Origin: Deltaproteobacteria bacterium
GTDB lineage: Bacteria; Desulfobacterota; Desulfomonilia; UBA1062
Reading direction: 5' to 3'
Assembly (NCBI GenBank): GCA_029552245.1
Contig: JAKPDW010000001.1
Span: 29,763 to 93,762 of the forward strand
Length of the DNA: 64,000 nucleotides
Position 1 is the stretch's first letter; each line of letters opens with the position of its first letter. Below the pieces are notes generated by a model. It did no database searches and was not told where the DNA came from. It saw only the letters and a list, made by a program, of their open reading frames with translations. A program made the translations under genes and the position numbers. This document shows positions 34,908 through 43,811 of the stretch, piece by piece.

Positions 34908-36272
34908 ATGAGACGTGTTGTCGTCATCGGGGCCGTGGCCTCGGGCATGAGCGCTGCGAGCGTCATCAAGCGCGAAGCGCCCGACGCGGAGGTCGTCGTC
35001 TTCGGCAGGGAGGCCTACATCTCCTACGGCGCCTGAGGGATACCGTACTACGTATCTGGTCAGGTACGCGAACATGACGAACTGGTGGCGCTGCATCCCG
35101 AGGACGCCGTCCACAAGCGCGGCATAGACGTGCGGACCCTTCATGAGGTCGTCTCCATAGACAGGGGCTCGCGCCTAGTCACGGTGAAGGACCTGAGGAC
35201 GGGGAGGTTCGCCGAGGAGGAGTACGGGGTCCTCGTGATCTCCACGGGAGCGAGGCCGGTCGTGCCCGAGATCGAGGGCATGGACCTGCCGGGCGTGTTC
35301 TTCCTCAAGGCATTCCAGGACGGCATCGACCTGAAGGCGTTCATCGCGAACCAGAAGCCGAAGAACGCCGTGATCATGGGCGGCGGCTACATCGGGGTGG
35401 AGATGGCGGAGTCGTTCGCCAAGACGGGCATGGATGTGACGGTGGTCGAGGCTGCCGGGAGGGTCATGCCGGTCATGGACCCCGAGATGAGCGCGCTCGT
35501 GGAAGACGCCCTGCTCAAGGGCGGGGTGAAGGTGATCACGGGCAGGAAGGTCACCGCTCTCGAGGGCGACGTGGCGGTCCGCTCGGTCGTGCTCGACGGC
35601 GGCGGCGCCCTGGACGCGAAGTGCGTCCTCGTGAGCGTCGGCGTCGCCCCCAACAGCGGCATCGCCGCCAAGGCCGGGCTCGCCCTGGGTCCCAGGGACG
35701 CCGTGCTGGTGGACCGCTACCAGCGCACCTCCGACCCGGACATCTTCGCCGCTGGAGACTGCTGCACCGTGTACCACCGGGCCCTGTGCAAGGACGTGTA
35801 CATACCACTCGGGCTGACCGCGAACCGCCAGGGCAGGATCTGCGGCGAGAACGTCGCGGCCCTCCTCAAGGGGGGGATGTTCAGGCCCTTCCCCGGTGTC
35901 GTCGGTACGGCCGTCACCAGGGTGTTCGACCTCGAGGTGGCGCGGACGGGGATAGGCACCGCGGAGATCGAGCGGTACGGTCTCAGGCACGTCGGGTCCA
36001 CGGTGATAAAGGCGAGGACCCTGCCGGGTTACTTCCCGGGCTCGTCGGACATCGTGGTGAAGCTCTTCTTCGAGAACGAGACCGGGGTGCTCGTGGGGGG
36101 ACAGATCGCGGGCGGGCCCGGCTCCGCGCTCAGGATCAACGTGATCGCGGCCGCCGTGACCATGCGCATGCGGGTGGACGAGCTCTATACCCTCGACACG
36201 GCGTACGCGCCGCCCATATCCCCCGTGTGGGACCCGCTGCTCATCGCGGCCAGGAGCGCCATGAAGACGTGA
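34908..36272 (+). CDS. CoA-disulfide-reductase-like flavoenzyme, selenoprotein (Sec43, TGA-encoded)
   Basis: The continuous frame of 454 residues has an in-frame TGA at 35034-35036. The reading is ISYGA-U-GIPYY, where CoA-disulfide reductases and NADH oxidases have the redox Cys (Cys43 in the S. aureus enzyme), also residue 43 here. Around it are the FAD site VVVIGAVASGMSAA, the NAD site VIMGGGYIGVEMAESF and DIFAAGDCC. The GGAGG site and promoter lie upstream of ATG 34908, not at the internal start 35085. A 7-bp hairpin with a GGTC loop begins 15 bases after the TGA. It probably reduces a CoA-disulfide, persulfide or polysulfide with NAD(P)H. There is no rhodanese domain. Confidence 0.92.
35051..35068 (+). 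promoter_or_regulatory. Bacterial SECIS-like hairpin
   Basis: CGTATCT (35051-35057) pairs with AGGTACG (35062-35068), including one G-U pair, around loop GGTC. The stem begins 15 bases and the loop 22 bases after the TGA. The loop resembles the GGUCU loop of E. coli fdhF. Confidence 0.75.
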
Positions 36273-36275
36273 CGC

Positions 36276-36305
36276 GGGGCCGAGGCGGCCGAGCCGCCGG
36301 GCCCC
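36276..36305. terminator. Nested GC hairpin between convergent genes
   Basis: GGGGCC pairs with GGCCCC and, inside, GGCGGC with GCCGCC, filling exactly the space between the two stop codons. There is no U-tract, so it could act in both directions or with Rho. Confidence 0.5.
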
Positions 36306-36725
36306 TCACATGACCGACATGATCTTGGTCAGCCTTGTGAGCAGCACGGGGTGGGTGAACATGCCCTGGATCTTGAGTTCCCCCGTGGCCAGCTGCCTGA
36401 GCACGGCGAGCCCAGCCTCGTCGAAGTAGTAGGGGAGCCCGAACTTGATGGATATGGAGTTCAGGGAGATGATCTTCTCTGAGCTCGAGGTGATCACGAT
36501 GTCGGGCTTGCCCACGATCCCCGGCTCGATCCTCACGCGGCCCCCGGCGAAGATCATGGTGATGGCCGCGTCGATGTCGGGAAGGTTGAGCCCCACCACC
36601 CCCCACATCTTCGAGAAGGTGCGCATCTTCTCCGGCCTCTGCTCGAGGTTTGAGGAGAGCAGGTCGGCGATCACGAAAGAGAAGGGCACATCCTGCGCCC
36701 TGTTGTCGACTGTCGCTTCTGACAT
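36306..36725 (-). CDS. SCP2-like sterol-carrier domain protein (second copy)
   Basis: The 139-residue protein has the SCP2 pattern of a hydrophobic-ligand fold (ITMIFAGGRVRIEPGIVGKP, PDIVITSSSEKII, LATGELKIQGMF). It probably binds acyl or lipid ligands. It is last in the operon AOR-SCP2-ADH-SCP2, 58 bases after the alcohol dehydrogenase gene. GGGAGGA precedes the ATG. Similarity to the other SCP2 protein at 38027 is limited to the fold. Confidence 0.72.
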   Translation of the reverse strand: MSEATVDNRAQDVPFSFVIADLLSSNLEQRPEKMRTFSKMWGVVGLNLPDIDAAITMIFAGGRVRIEPGIVGKPDIVITSSSEKIISLNSISIKFGLPYYFDEAGLAVLRQLATGELKIQGMFTHPVLLTRLTKIMSVM

Positions 36726-36783
36726 GAACGAGTCCTCCCGTACAAGTGGTACGCCCGCCCGTCGCCGGGCGGGCGCAAGCCTT

Positions 36784-37947
36784 CTAGAGCACCTTTCTGT
36801 AGATCTCCAGCACCTCGGAGGCGTCCAGCACCACGCGGGGATTGTTCACGATGGCGCCGTCGCCGAGGCTCAAATCGGCGGCCTTGACGATGTCGTCCTC
36901 GGTCACGTTCATCTCGGAGAGTCTCTGCGGGTGGCCTATCTTCTTGGTGAACTCCTTCACGGCGTCTATCGCTGCCCTTGCCGCTTCCATGTCGTCCATG
37001 CCCTTTTCCCTCACGCCAAAGGCCTCGGCGACGAGGGCGTAGCTCTCGGGGCAGGTCTCGAGGTTGAACTCCATGCAGGCCGCCAGGAGGATGCCGTTGG
37101 CGATTCCGTGCGGCACGTGCGCCACTGCGCCTATGGAGTGGGCCAGTGCGTGCACGTTGCCGACGCCCGCGATGCTGAATGCCCAGCCGGCCATGGTGGC
37201 CGCTATCTGCACCTGCCCCCTCGCCGCGAGGTCGTCGCCCTTTGCCACGCACACGGGAAGGTACCTCGAGAGAAGCCTGATGGCGTGCATGGCCAGCCCG
37301 TCGGTGATCGGCTCGTGCGGGATCGCGTGGATGGCCTCCACGGCATGGGTCATGGCGTCCATGCCGGTGCCTGCCGTCAACAGGGGCGGCAGCTTGGCGG
37401 TCAGCTTCGGGTCCAGGATGCCGATGCGTGGTATGTTGTAGTTCTCGACCATGAGGCGCTTCTGCCCCATCTCCTTGTCCATGATGACCGCGGCGTTGGT
37501 CACCTCGCTGCCCGTACCGGCGGTCGTCGGTATGGCGATGTGGGGGGTCTGGGGCCTGGACAGCAGCTGGACCCCGCTGTAATCCCTGAGGGAGCCGCCC
37601 TCGGTGAGCAGGATGCACACCCCCTTGGCCGTGTCGATCACGCTGCCGCCGCCTATGCTGATCACGGTGTCGGCTCCGCCCTTGCGCGCGAAGTCCGCGC
37701 AGGCGTCCACCACCTCCACCCCCGTGTCCTGGGGGACGTCGCTGAAGACGCCCACGCACTTGTTGCCGAGCGCCTTGATGATGTGGTCCGTGAGCCCGGC
37801 CTTGATGATGCCCTGGTCAGTGACCACGACGGCCCTGGTGCCGCCGATGGAACCCATCTCGATCTCCACGTCCTTCGACGAGTCCACGCCGTAGATGACC
37901 TTGGTGGGCCCATAGTAATTGAAAGACAGGTCGGTATCGTATGTCAT
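36784..37947 (-). CDS. Iron-containing (group III) alcohol dehydrogenase
   Basis: The 387-residue NAD(P)-dependent enzyme interconverts an alcohol and an aldehyde or ketone. Motifs are GGGSVIDTAKGVCIL, TTAGTGSEVTNAAVI and the metal ligands in DAMTHAVEAIHA and HALAHSIGAVAHVPHG. AAGGAGC precedes ATG 37947. It is third in an operon with an aldehyde oxidoreductase, so one plausible scheme is alcohol to aldehyde here, then aldehyde to acid by the AOR. The stop is TAG. Confidence 0.93.
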   Translation of the reverse strand: MTYDTDLSFNYYGPTKVIYGVDSSKDVEIEMGSIGGTRAVVVTDQGIIKAGLTDHIIKALGNKCVGVFSDVPQDTGVEVVDACADFARKGGADTVISIGGGSVIDTAKGVCILLTEGGSLRDYSGVQLLSRPQTPHIAIPTTAGTGSEVTNAAVIMDKEMGQKRLMVENYNIPRIGILDPKLTAKLPPLLTAGTGMDAMTHAVEAIHAIPHEPITDGLAMHAIRLLSRYLPVCVAKGDDLAARGQVQIAATMAGWAFSIAGVGNVHALAHSIGAVAHVPHGIANGILLAACMEFNLETCPESYALVAEAFGVREKGMDDMEAARAAIDAVKEFTKKIGHPQRLSEMNVTEDDIVKAADLSLGDGAIVNNPRVVLDASEVLEIYRKVL

Positions 37948-38026
37948 TGCCCGCTCCTTCGCTGTGTTGGACTCAAGGCGCACCGCGCCGGCTCGACGCG
38001 CGAGCCCGCGCCTCCGCCTGGGTACG

Positions 38027-38452
38027 CTACGCCTCGTCCGGCCACAGGGTGTCCACCCTGCCCAGGATGTCGATGACCTTGTTGACCACCTTGATGTTCC
38101 TGACCACGTAGGGCAGGTCGCCCTTCATCTTGAGCTTGCCCTGGAGGAGCGCCTTGGTCGAGTCCAGCTCCTTGAGGGCGACCTGTTTCCAGCGCGCATA
38201 GTCGCCGGTCATGACGAACTTCGCGCTCTCGGCCTTGGCCTTGTCGCACACCACGAACTCGCCCACGTCCCCGTGCCAGTAGTCCATGAACAGGTACACG
38301 GGCTCGGGCACGCCCTTGTCCGGGTCGGGGTTGACGATGAGCGCGACGCTGCCTTCCCAGTTCTTTGCGATCTCCTTGTACTCCGGGTCCGCCTCGATCG
38401 CCGCCTTGTAGGCATCCATCCATTCCTGAGTCATAGCCTTGATCTTTCCCAT
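38027..38452 (-). CDS. SCP2 sterol-binding domain protein (first copy)
   Basis: The 141-residue protein starts with a helical EWMDAYKAAIEADPEYKEIA. A SCP2-type sheet follows (VALIVNPDPDKG, PVYLFMDYWHGD, GDYARWKQVALKELD, LLQGKLKMKGD). It likely carries an acyl or other hydrophobic substrate for the neighbouring enzymes. GGGAGG lies upstream. It is second in the operon, 32 bases after the AOR stop. The stop is TAG. Confidence 0.8.
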   Translation of the reverse strand: MGKIKAMTQEWMDAYKAAIEADPEYKEIAKNWEGSVALIVNPDPDKGVPEPVYLFMDYWHGDVGEFVVCDKAKAESAKFVMTGDYARWKQVALKELDSTKALLQGKLKMKGDLPYVVRNIKVVNKVIDILGRVDTLWPDEA

Positions 38453-38484
38453 GAAGAGCACCTCCCCTCGTTTGTGTGTATGTG

Positions 38485-40344
38485 TTATTGGTAGAGTCGC
38501 CTCTTGAGTTCCTTCAGGCCGAGCTCGTCCAGCTTCTCGGGTTTCGGGAACCCGCGCTCGTCGAGCCCGCGAAGCGCATAGTACTCCTTGAGGAGCAGAT
38601 CCATGTCCGGGACCGAGCCGGCGGCCGCCCCCTCGGAAAGGGCCGTGAGGATCCGCTTCGGGAGCACGTCGTCCTTCCGGGAGATCCCGAGCAGGTTGTT
38701 GATGCCGCGCTTGAGGGTCCAGTCGCGCATGCCGGCCTTGAGCAGGTCGTCCTTGCCGAGGCCGAACCCGGTCACCGCGTTGAACGCCTCGAGGACGGTC
38801 TCTGGCCTGAGGATGTACACCACGTAGTGGCAGATGGACAGCGAGTTGCACAGGATGCCGTAGTTCTCGGAGTTGAACACCAGCATGGCCTTGCCCTCGC
38901 TCGTGGTCCCCACGTAGTCGTCTTCCATGTCGAAGAGCTCCGGCCACGAGGCCATGCCCTGCTCCGTGGCGAGCACGGCGTGCTGGAGATGGCACGCGCC
39001 GCGGTTCGACATCATGTAGGCGAGCCCCATGCCGTGGAACCCCCTCGGGTCGTGCATGGGGGCCTCGAGCCCCTTGACGTGCGCCACCATGTCCTCGGCT
39101 CCCCTGCCTATCCTGCGGGCGGCGCCGAGGGTCCCCTCGGCCAGGATGTCGCCGAACCCCTCCCTGAACGCAATGTTCTTGATGAGCGGCATCACCGCGT
39201 CCATGTTGCCCCAGGTGAGCTCGAGGCCGCCGGTGTCGCTCGGCGTCACGATCCCCTTCTCGTAGAGCTCCATGGCGAGAGCGATCGCCGAACCGCAGCT
39301 GATGGTGTCCATGCCGTAGCGGTTGCAGAGCTCGTTCGCCTTGATCACGGCCGCGAGATCGTCGTTCATGAGCATGGTCCCGAAGGTCGCGCAGGTCTCG
39401 TACTCGGGGCCCGGCCCCTCCTCGGTGCGGTAGGGGCCGTCGGCGACCTTGACCACCCGCTTGCAGGCGACCGGGCAGTTCGCGCACGCGTGCTCCTTGG
39501 TGAGGTACTTCTCCCGCATGGTGGGACCCGAGAGGTTCGAAGCGAGGTCGAAGGCCTCGCCCACGGTCCAGTTCTTGATCGGGACGTCGCCCTTGATCAT
39601 GCCCAGTTCCATGTTCGCGTCCGACCCCATGAGGTGGAGACCCTCGGCCAGTGCCGAATCCTTCACCTCGGCGAGGGCCTTCTTCATCACCTCCTTGAAG
39701 CGCTCTTCGTCGGCCTTTGCGGGTCTCCCCTTGCCGCGCGCCACGATCGCCTTGAGCCGCTTGGAGCCCATGACCGCGCCGAGGCCCGTCCTGCCGCTGA
39801 AGTGCCCCTTGTCGTTGCCGATGGCCGCTATCTTCACGAGGTTCTCGCCGGCCTGGCCGATGGCAAGCACCTTGAGACCGCCGTCTTTTGCCTTGAGCTC
39901 GTCCGTGGTCTCGTAGATGTCCTTTCCCCACAGGTGCTTGGCGTCATGGATGCCGGCCTTCCCGTCGACCACCGAGAGGTAGACGGGCGATGACGACACG
40001 CCGGTCACGATGATTCCGTCGTAGCCCGCCCGCTTGAGTTCCGGGCCGAAGGTACCGCCGCAGGCCGACTCGCCCCAGATCCCGGTCTGCGGGGCCCGTG
40101 CGCAGATGCTGAAGCGCGAGGTGCCCGGAAAGCCGCTCGCGACCATGGGCCCGGTCATGATCATGAGCGGGTTGTCCCCCGAGAGGGGGTCGGCGTCCAG
40201 CTTGAAGCGATCGAGGAGCAGCCTCGCCGCGAGCGAGCTGCCCCCTATGAAGTCCTTCAGCAGGGTCTCGTCGACTTTCAGCTCGTCTGTGGTTCTGTTC
40301 GTAAGGTCCACCAGGAGAATCGCGCCGGCATACCCGTTGGGCAT
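38485..40344 (-). CDS. aor: Aldehyde:ferredoxin oxidoreductase (tungsten type)
   Basis: The 619-residue cytoplasmic enzyme oxidises aldehydes to acids with ferredoxin, or runs in reverse. The AOR N-terminal domain has ARAPQTGIWGESACGGTFGP. The 4Fe-4S site is Cys287, Cys290 and Cys294 (CANCPVAC), with a fourth ligand probably Cys499 (GILCNS). Pterin-binding regions (GPGPEYETCATFG, HDPRGFHGMGLAYMMSNRGA) are intact. GAGGAGG precedes ATG 40344. It leads the operon with SCP2, ADH and SCP2 genes. No cofactor synthesis or tungstate transport gene is adjacent. The substrate is not determinable. Confidence 0.94.
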   Translation of the reverse strand: MPNGYAGAILLVDLTNRTTDELKVDETLLKDFIGGSSLAARLLLDRFKLDADPLSGDNPLMIMTGPMVASGFPGTSRFSICARAPQTGIWGESACGGTFGPELKRAGYDGIIVTGVSSSPVYLSVVDGKAGIHDAKHLWGKDIYETTDELKAKDGGLKVLAIGQAGENLVKIAAIGNDKGHFSGRTGLGAVMGSKRLKAIVARGKGRPAKADEERFKEVMKKALAEVKDSALAEGLHLMGSDANMELGMIKGDVPIKNWTVGEAFDLASNLSGPTMREKYLTKEHACANCPVACKRVVKVADGPYRTEEGPGPEYETCATFGTMLMNDDLAAVIKANELCNRYGMDTISCGSAIALAMELYEKGIVTPSDTGGLELTWGNMDAVMPLIKNIAFREGFGDILAEGTLGAARRIGRGAEDMVAHVKGLEAPMHDPRGFHGMGLAYMMSNRGACHLQHAVLATEQGMASWPELFDMEDDYVGTTSEGKAMLVFNSENYGILCNSLSICHYVVYILRPETVLEAFNAVTGFGLGKDDLLKAGMRDWTLKRGINNLLGISRKDDVLPKRILTALSEGAAAGSVPDMDLLLKEYYALRGLDERGFPKPEKLDELGLKELKRRLYQ

Positions 40345-40517
40345 AGTGATACCTCCTCGCAGCATGTGGTAGAAATACAATATTAGCAGCATACAAGGGT
40401 GATGCAATAGGGTGGCATGCGAAGATGGTGTGGCCGGTCGCCCGAGACCGCCGTAGCAGGACATGCTACACGGCCTCGACGGCGCCCGGTTCCCGGAGTG
40501 ACGGCTCCGGCCCTCCC

Positions 40518-41171
40518 TCAGCCGTCAACCCAGTGCACGGCGTATCTCACGAGTTCCGCGGCGTTCTTGAGGTTGAGCTTCTCCTTGATGCGCTCACGGT
40601 AGGTGCCGATGGTGCTCACCGAGAGGTTCATGGCCGATGCGATCTCGGAGGTGGACTTTCCCTGGCCTATCATCCTGAGCACGTCCAGCTCCCTGTCCGA
40701 GAGCGCCTCGGTGGGCGCGGGCGTCACCGGCTCCCTGCCCGATTGCACCCTCTTGAGGATGGATCCCACGAGCTGGTCGCTCACGTAGATGTCGCCCGAG
40801 AGGATGCGCCGGATGGCCTTGATGATCGAGCGGGACGTCTCCTGCTTCATGATGTACCCGTGGGCGCCGGCCTTGAGGCACCTCTGGGCGTAGAGGAGCT
40901 CGTCGTGCATCGAGAGGACGAGCATCCTCGGCGGGAGGGGGTGTTGGCAGACGGTCCTGATGAGGTCCATGCCGTTGCCGTTCTTGAGGGTGATGTCCAC
41001 GATGACCATGTCCGGCCTCACGGCGTCGATGAGGGCCAGGGCGTCCTTCACGTTGTCCGCCTCGCCGCACACCACGAGGTCGGGCTCGTGTTCTATGAGC
41101 TCCTTGATGCCCAGCCTGAAGACCTCGTGGTCCTCGACGATGAGAATCCTCCGAACAGAAGAGGCTTCCAT
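40518..41171 (-). CDS. NarL/FixJ-type response regulator
   Basis: The 217-residue protein has a receiver domain (LIVEDHEVFRLGIKE, phospho-acceptor Asp in MVIVDITLKNG, conserved Lys in YIMKQE) and a LuxR-type helix-turn-helix (LSDRELDVLRMIGQGKSTSE). It likely pairs with the kinase encoded just upstream at 41352-43256 and may control the adjacent AOR operon, though no operator is visible. ATG 41171 follows GGGGG. Confidence 0.92.
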   Translation of the reverse strand: MEASSVRRILIVEDHEVFRLGIKELIEHEPDLVVCGEADNVKDALALIDAVRPDMVIVDITLKNGNGMDLIRTVCQHPLPPRMLVLSMHDELLYAQRCLKAGAHGYIMKQETSRSIIKAIRRILSGDIYVSDQLVGSILKRVQSGREPVTPAPTEALSDRELDVLRMIGQGKSTSEIASAMNLSVSTIGTYRERIKEKLNLKNAAELVRYAVHWVDG

Positions 41172-41351
41172 GCAACCCCCGACACTCCGTACCGGTATCA
41201 CCCGGACGGTGGTGTGGTCACGATTCTAGCACCATGACCCTTCTCCGGACAAGGTCTCGCGACCTTCCGGGCGGATCCCAAGAGACGTGGAACGGTCATC
41301 CCGGCCATCCACCGGACAAGGTCTCACGATCTTTCCGCCCGGCCGGGCGCC

Positions 41352-43256
41352 TCATGACATCGCGGGGGTCGCCGCGTTCTCGAGGGTCAGGGTCACGGTG
41401 GTGCCGCCTGAAGGGCCGCTCTGGATCGCGAGCCCGGCCCCGATCATGTGCGCCCTGAACCGCATGATCTTGAGGCCCATGCCGGTAGCAGGCGCAACCT
41501 GTGGCATGCCGAGGCCGTTGTCCCTGATCGTGACCGAGACAGACCTGCCTTCTCCCTTGAGCTCGATGTCCACCCTGTCCGCCTTGCCGTGCTTCACCGC
41601 GTTGTGCACCGCCTCGTGCACGATGTAATAGATGTGGGTGCAGGCGGTGATGTCTTCCAGCACGATGGGGCGTTCGTAGGAGAAGCTGCACTCGATGCCG
41701 TGGACCTCGGCGATGGTGCGGGACATCTCCTGCAGGAGCGACTCGAGCCCGTGATCCGCGAGGAACACGGGGCAGAGCCCCCTGGAGAGCCTCCTCGTCT
41801 TCGAGATCGCCTGTTCGATGAGCGCCCTGATCTTCTCCACCTCGTCGATGGTGGGCACCTGGCGCGCCTCGAGCCTCTTCTTGAGGAGCCCGCTCATGAC
41901 CTCGATCCCTATGAGGTGGGGACTGAGGTCGTCGTGGAGGTCCTGCCCTATCTTCTGGCGCTCCCGCTCGCCCACGAGGAGGATCTCGCGTTCCAGGGTC
42001 CTCTTCTCCGTGATGTCCTCCATGGCGGCTATGATGCAGGATTCGCCGGCCAGCGTGATGATCTCCGCCGACACGGCCGCGGTGCGGGTGACGCCCCACT
42101 TCGTCGAGAGCTCCATCTCGCGGTTCTTCACCTTCTCTCCCTGGACGAGCGTCTCGACCGCACGCTCGTACTCCGAGGGGGACGTGAACAGCCCGAGCTC
42201 GTCCACGGACCTCCCGGCGACGTCCTCGAGGCGATACCCCGTGATGTCCGTGAAGCTCTCGTTGACGTTCAGGACGACCCCGCCGTTGAGCCGCCAGATC
42301 GCTATGCCCACCGGGCTCGACCTGAAGGCCTTCTCGAGCATCTCCTCGGAGCTCTTGAGCGACCTGGCGAGCACGTTCACGTACTGGCCGATGACGCCGA
42401 TCTCGCCCTTGGTGAGAAGCGGGATCGGCAGGACGTCCCTCGAGCCGCGTTCCAGGGCCTGCAGGGCGGCCACGGTCATCCCGAGGCCCGATGCTATGCC
42501 CGCGTTCGACTCGTGGACCGTCACGAGGACCGCCGCGATCGACAGGGCGAGGATGATGACCAGGTGCACGCCCATGGCCGGCAGCGCCTGCGGGGTTATG
42601 TTCGTCGAGAACAGGAAGTAGCCGAGCGTGACCACCGGTATGATGAGGACCGAGATCACGATGAGCGTGGTCCTCATCGACACGCTGAACAGGGTGTAGG
42701 AGTCCATAGGCAGGTGTACCGCCCTGATGCGCTCCTCCATGAGCGCCGGCGCGAGGAGGTGCTCGGTGGTGCAGTAAGAGATGATGCTATTGATCGGTAT
42801 GCACACGACGAGGATCAGGAACACGAGGAGCGTCTCGTGGAAGCTGAGGCCCACCCAGTACTCCGTCATGACGTAGACGCACGTCATGCCGAACACCCAC
42901 CTGAGCGCTATCACGGCGCTCTCGAAGGCCGGGTAGGACAACAGCCGTATCTTGGTCGAGGCGAAATCCGCATCCGGCGCGTCGAGGCCCTTGAGAACGG
43001 CGCACAGGCGGATGATGCGAAGCGACATCCCGAACACGGTGGCGAGCAGGGCGGCGACCAGGGAAGACACCAGGATGCACGAGAGCTTTTCGCCCTCGAA
43101 CCCCCCCGCGATCGTGCCGAAGTAGACGGCGAGCGGCACCACGATCAGGTTGATGTAGAGCTCGAGGCGGAACGTCAGGCGTGCGATGAGCCCGCGGCGG
43201 TCGATGCCGCCCGGGCCCGCCGCGGCCGCCCCGGGAGTCGTCGTGTGGCCTGGCAT
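41352..43256 (-). CDS. Membrane sensor kinase (HisKA_3/NarX type) with PAS domain
   Basis: The 634-residue protein has about six membrane helices in the first ~260 residues. A PAS domain follows (FRSSPVGIAIWRLNGGVVLN, ITGYRLEDVAGRS), then a HisKA_3 segment with phospho-acceptor His in GQDLHDDLSPHLIG and a short GHKL ATPase (HEAVHNAVKHG, DNGLGM). This is the partner of the response regulator 180 bases downstream. The membrane domain is not of a type I recognise, and the ligand is unknown. Confidence 0.9.
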   Translation of the reverse strand: MPGHTTTPGAAAAGPGGIDRRGLIARLTFRLELYINLIVVPLAVYFGTIAGGFEGEKLSCILVSSLVAALLATVFGMSLRIIRLCAVLKGLDAPDADFASTKIRLLSYPAFESAVIALRWVFGMTCVYVMTEYWVGLSFHETLLVFLILVVCIPINSIISYCTTEHLLAPALMEERIRAVHLPMDSYTLFSVSMRTTLIVISVLIIPVVTLGYFLFSTNITPQALPAMGVHLVIILALSIAAVLVTVHESNAGIASGLGMTVAALQALERGSRDVLPIPLLTKGEIGVIGQYVNVLARSLKSSEEMLEKAFRSSPVGIAIWRLNGGVVLNVNESFTDITGYRLEDVAGRSVDELGLFTSPSEYERAVETLVQGEKVKNREMELSTKWGVTRTAAVSAEIITLAGESCIIAAMEDITEKRTLEREILLVGERERQKIGQDLHDDLSPHLIGIEVMSGLLKKRLEARQVPTIDEVEKIRALIEQAISKTRRLSRGLCPVFLADHGLESLLQEMSRTIAEVHGIECSFSYERPIVLEDITACTHIYYIVHEAVHNAVKHGKADRVDIELKGEGRSVSVTIRDNGLGMPQVAPATGMGLKIMRFRAHMIGAGLAIQSGPSGGTTVTLTLENAATPAMS

Positions 43257-43811
43257 GGCCGGCGTCCTCCTGCGAACGTGAGTGTGTGGGGCGGGTCCCG
43301 CAAGGAGGCCTCATCCCCCTGGATCTCCTCTAGGGGGTCCGGCGGTGCGCTGTCAATGAGCGATCCCCCCTCGACACCGAAAAAGTGCGCGCTCAGACAC
43401 AGAAACCATCACCTGGACGCATGCGTGCGCCGACGGAAAGTCGTTGTCGCGTGGCGGCTCGAGTGGTCTTGAGGGTAGGGTGCCTCGGGGGGTGGTCGTA
43501 CCTGTTGGCACGCAAGATGCTTGTCTATGTGTACGATGATGGGTGGAGGATCTATCACGAGGAAGAAACGGGAGATGCGTGTTCAAGGGTGTTGCACGAA
43601 AGACACAGCCGGGTCGTCAGGACCCGGCAGGCAACCGCCGGCATCGACGGGTCAGGCCATGCGCGGCCGGCTTCGGCCGGATCTCGTGGGGGAGGTGCAT
43701 CCTTTCTGCGCAAGGCCTGCAGCCCCACGGTACGCTGTGTGGGGGGCTGCGGTCTCAGGGCCTTGCCGCAGGACATCCCCCTCGTCGTGCGGGGCTGCCG
43801 GGGTCGGGACG
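43257..43811. other. Intergenic region, gene content unresolved
   Basis: The frame of the following DUF3108 gene stays open back to 43521. Its Cys/Arg/Gly/Pro-rich residues do not look like protein until about 44090. No RNA gene was recognised. Confidence 0.35.
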
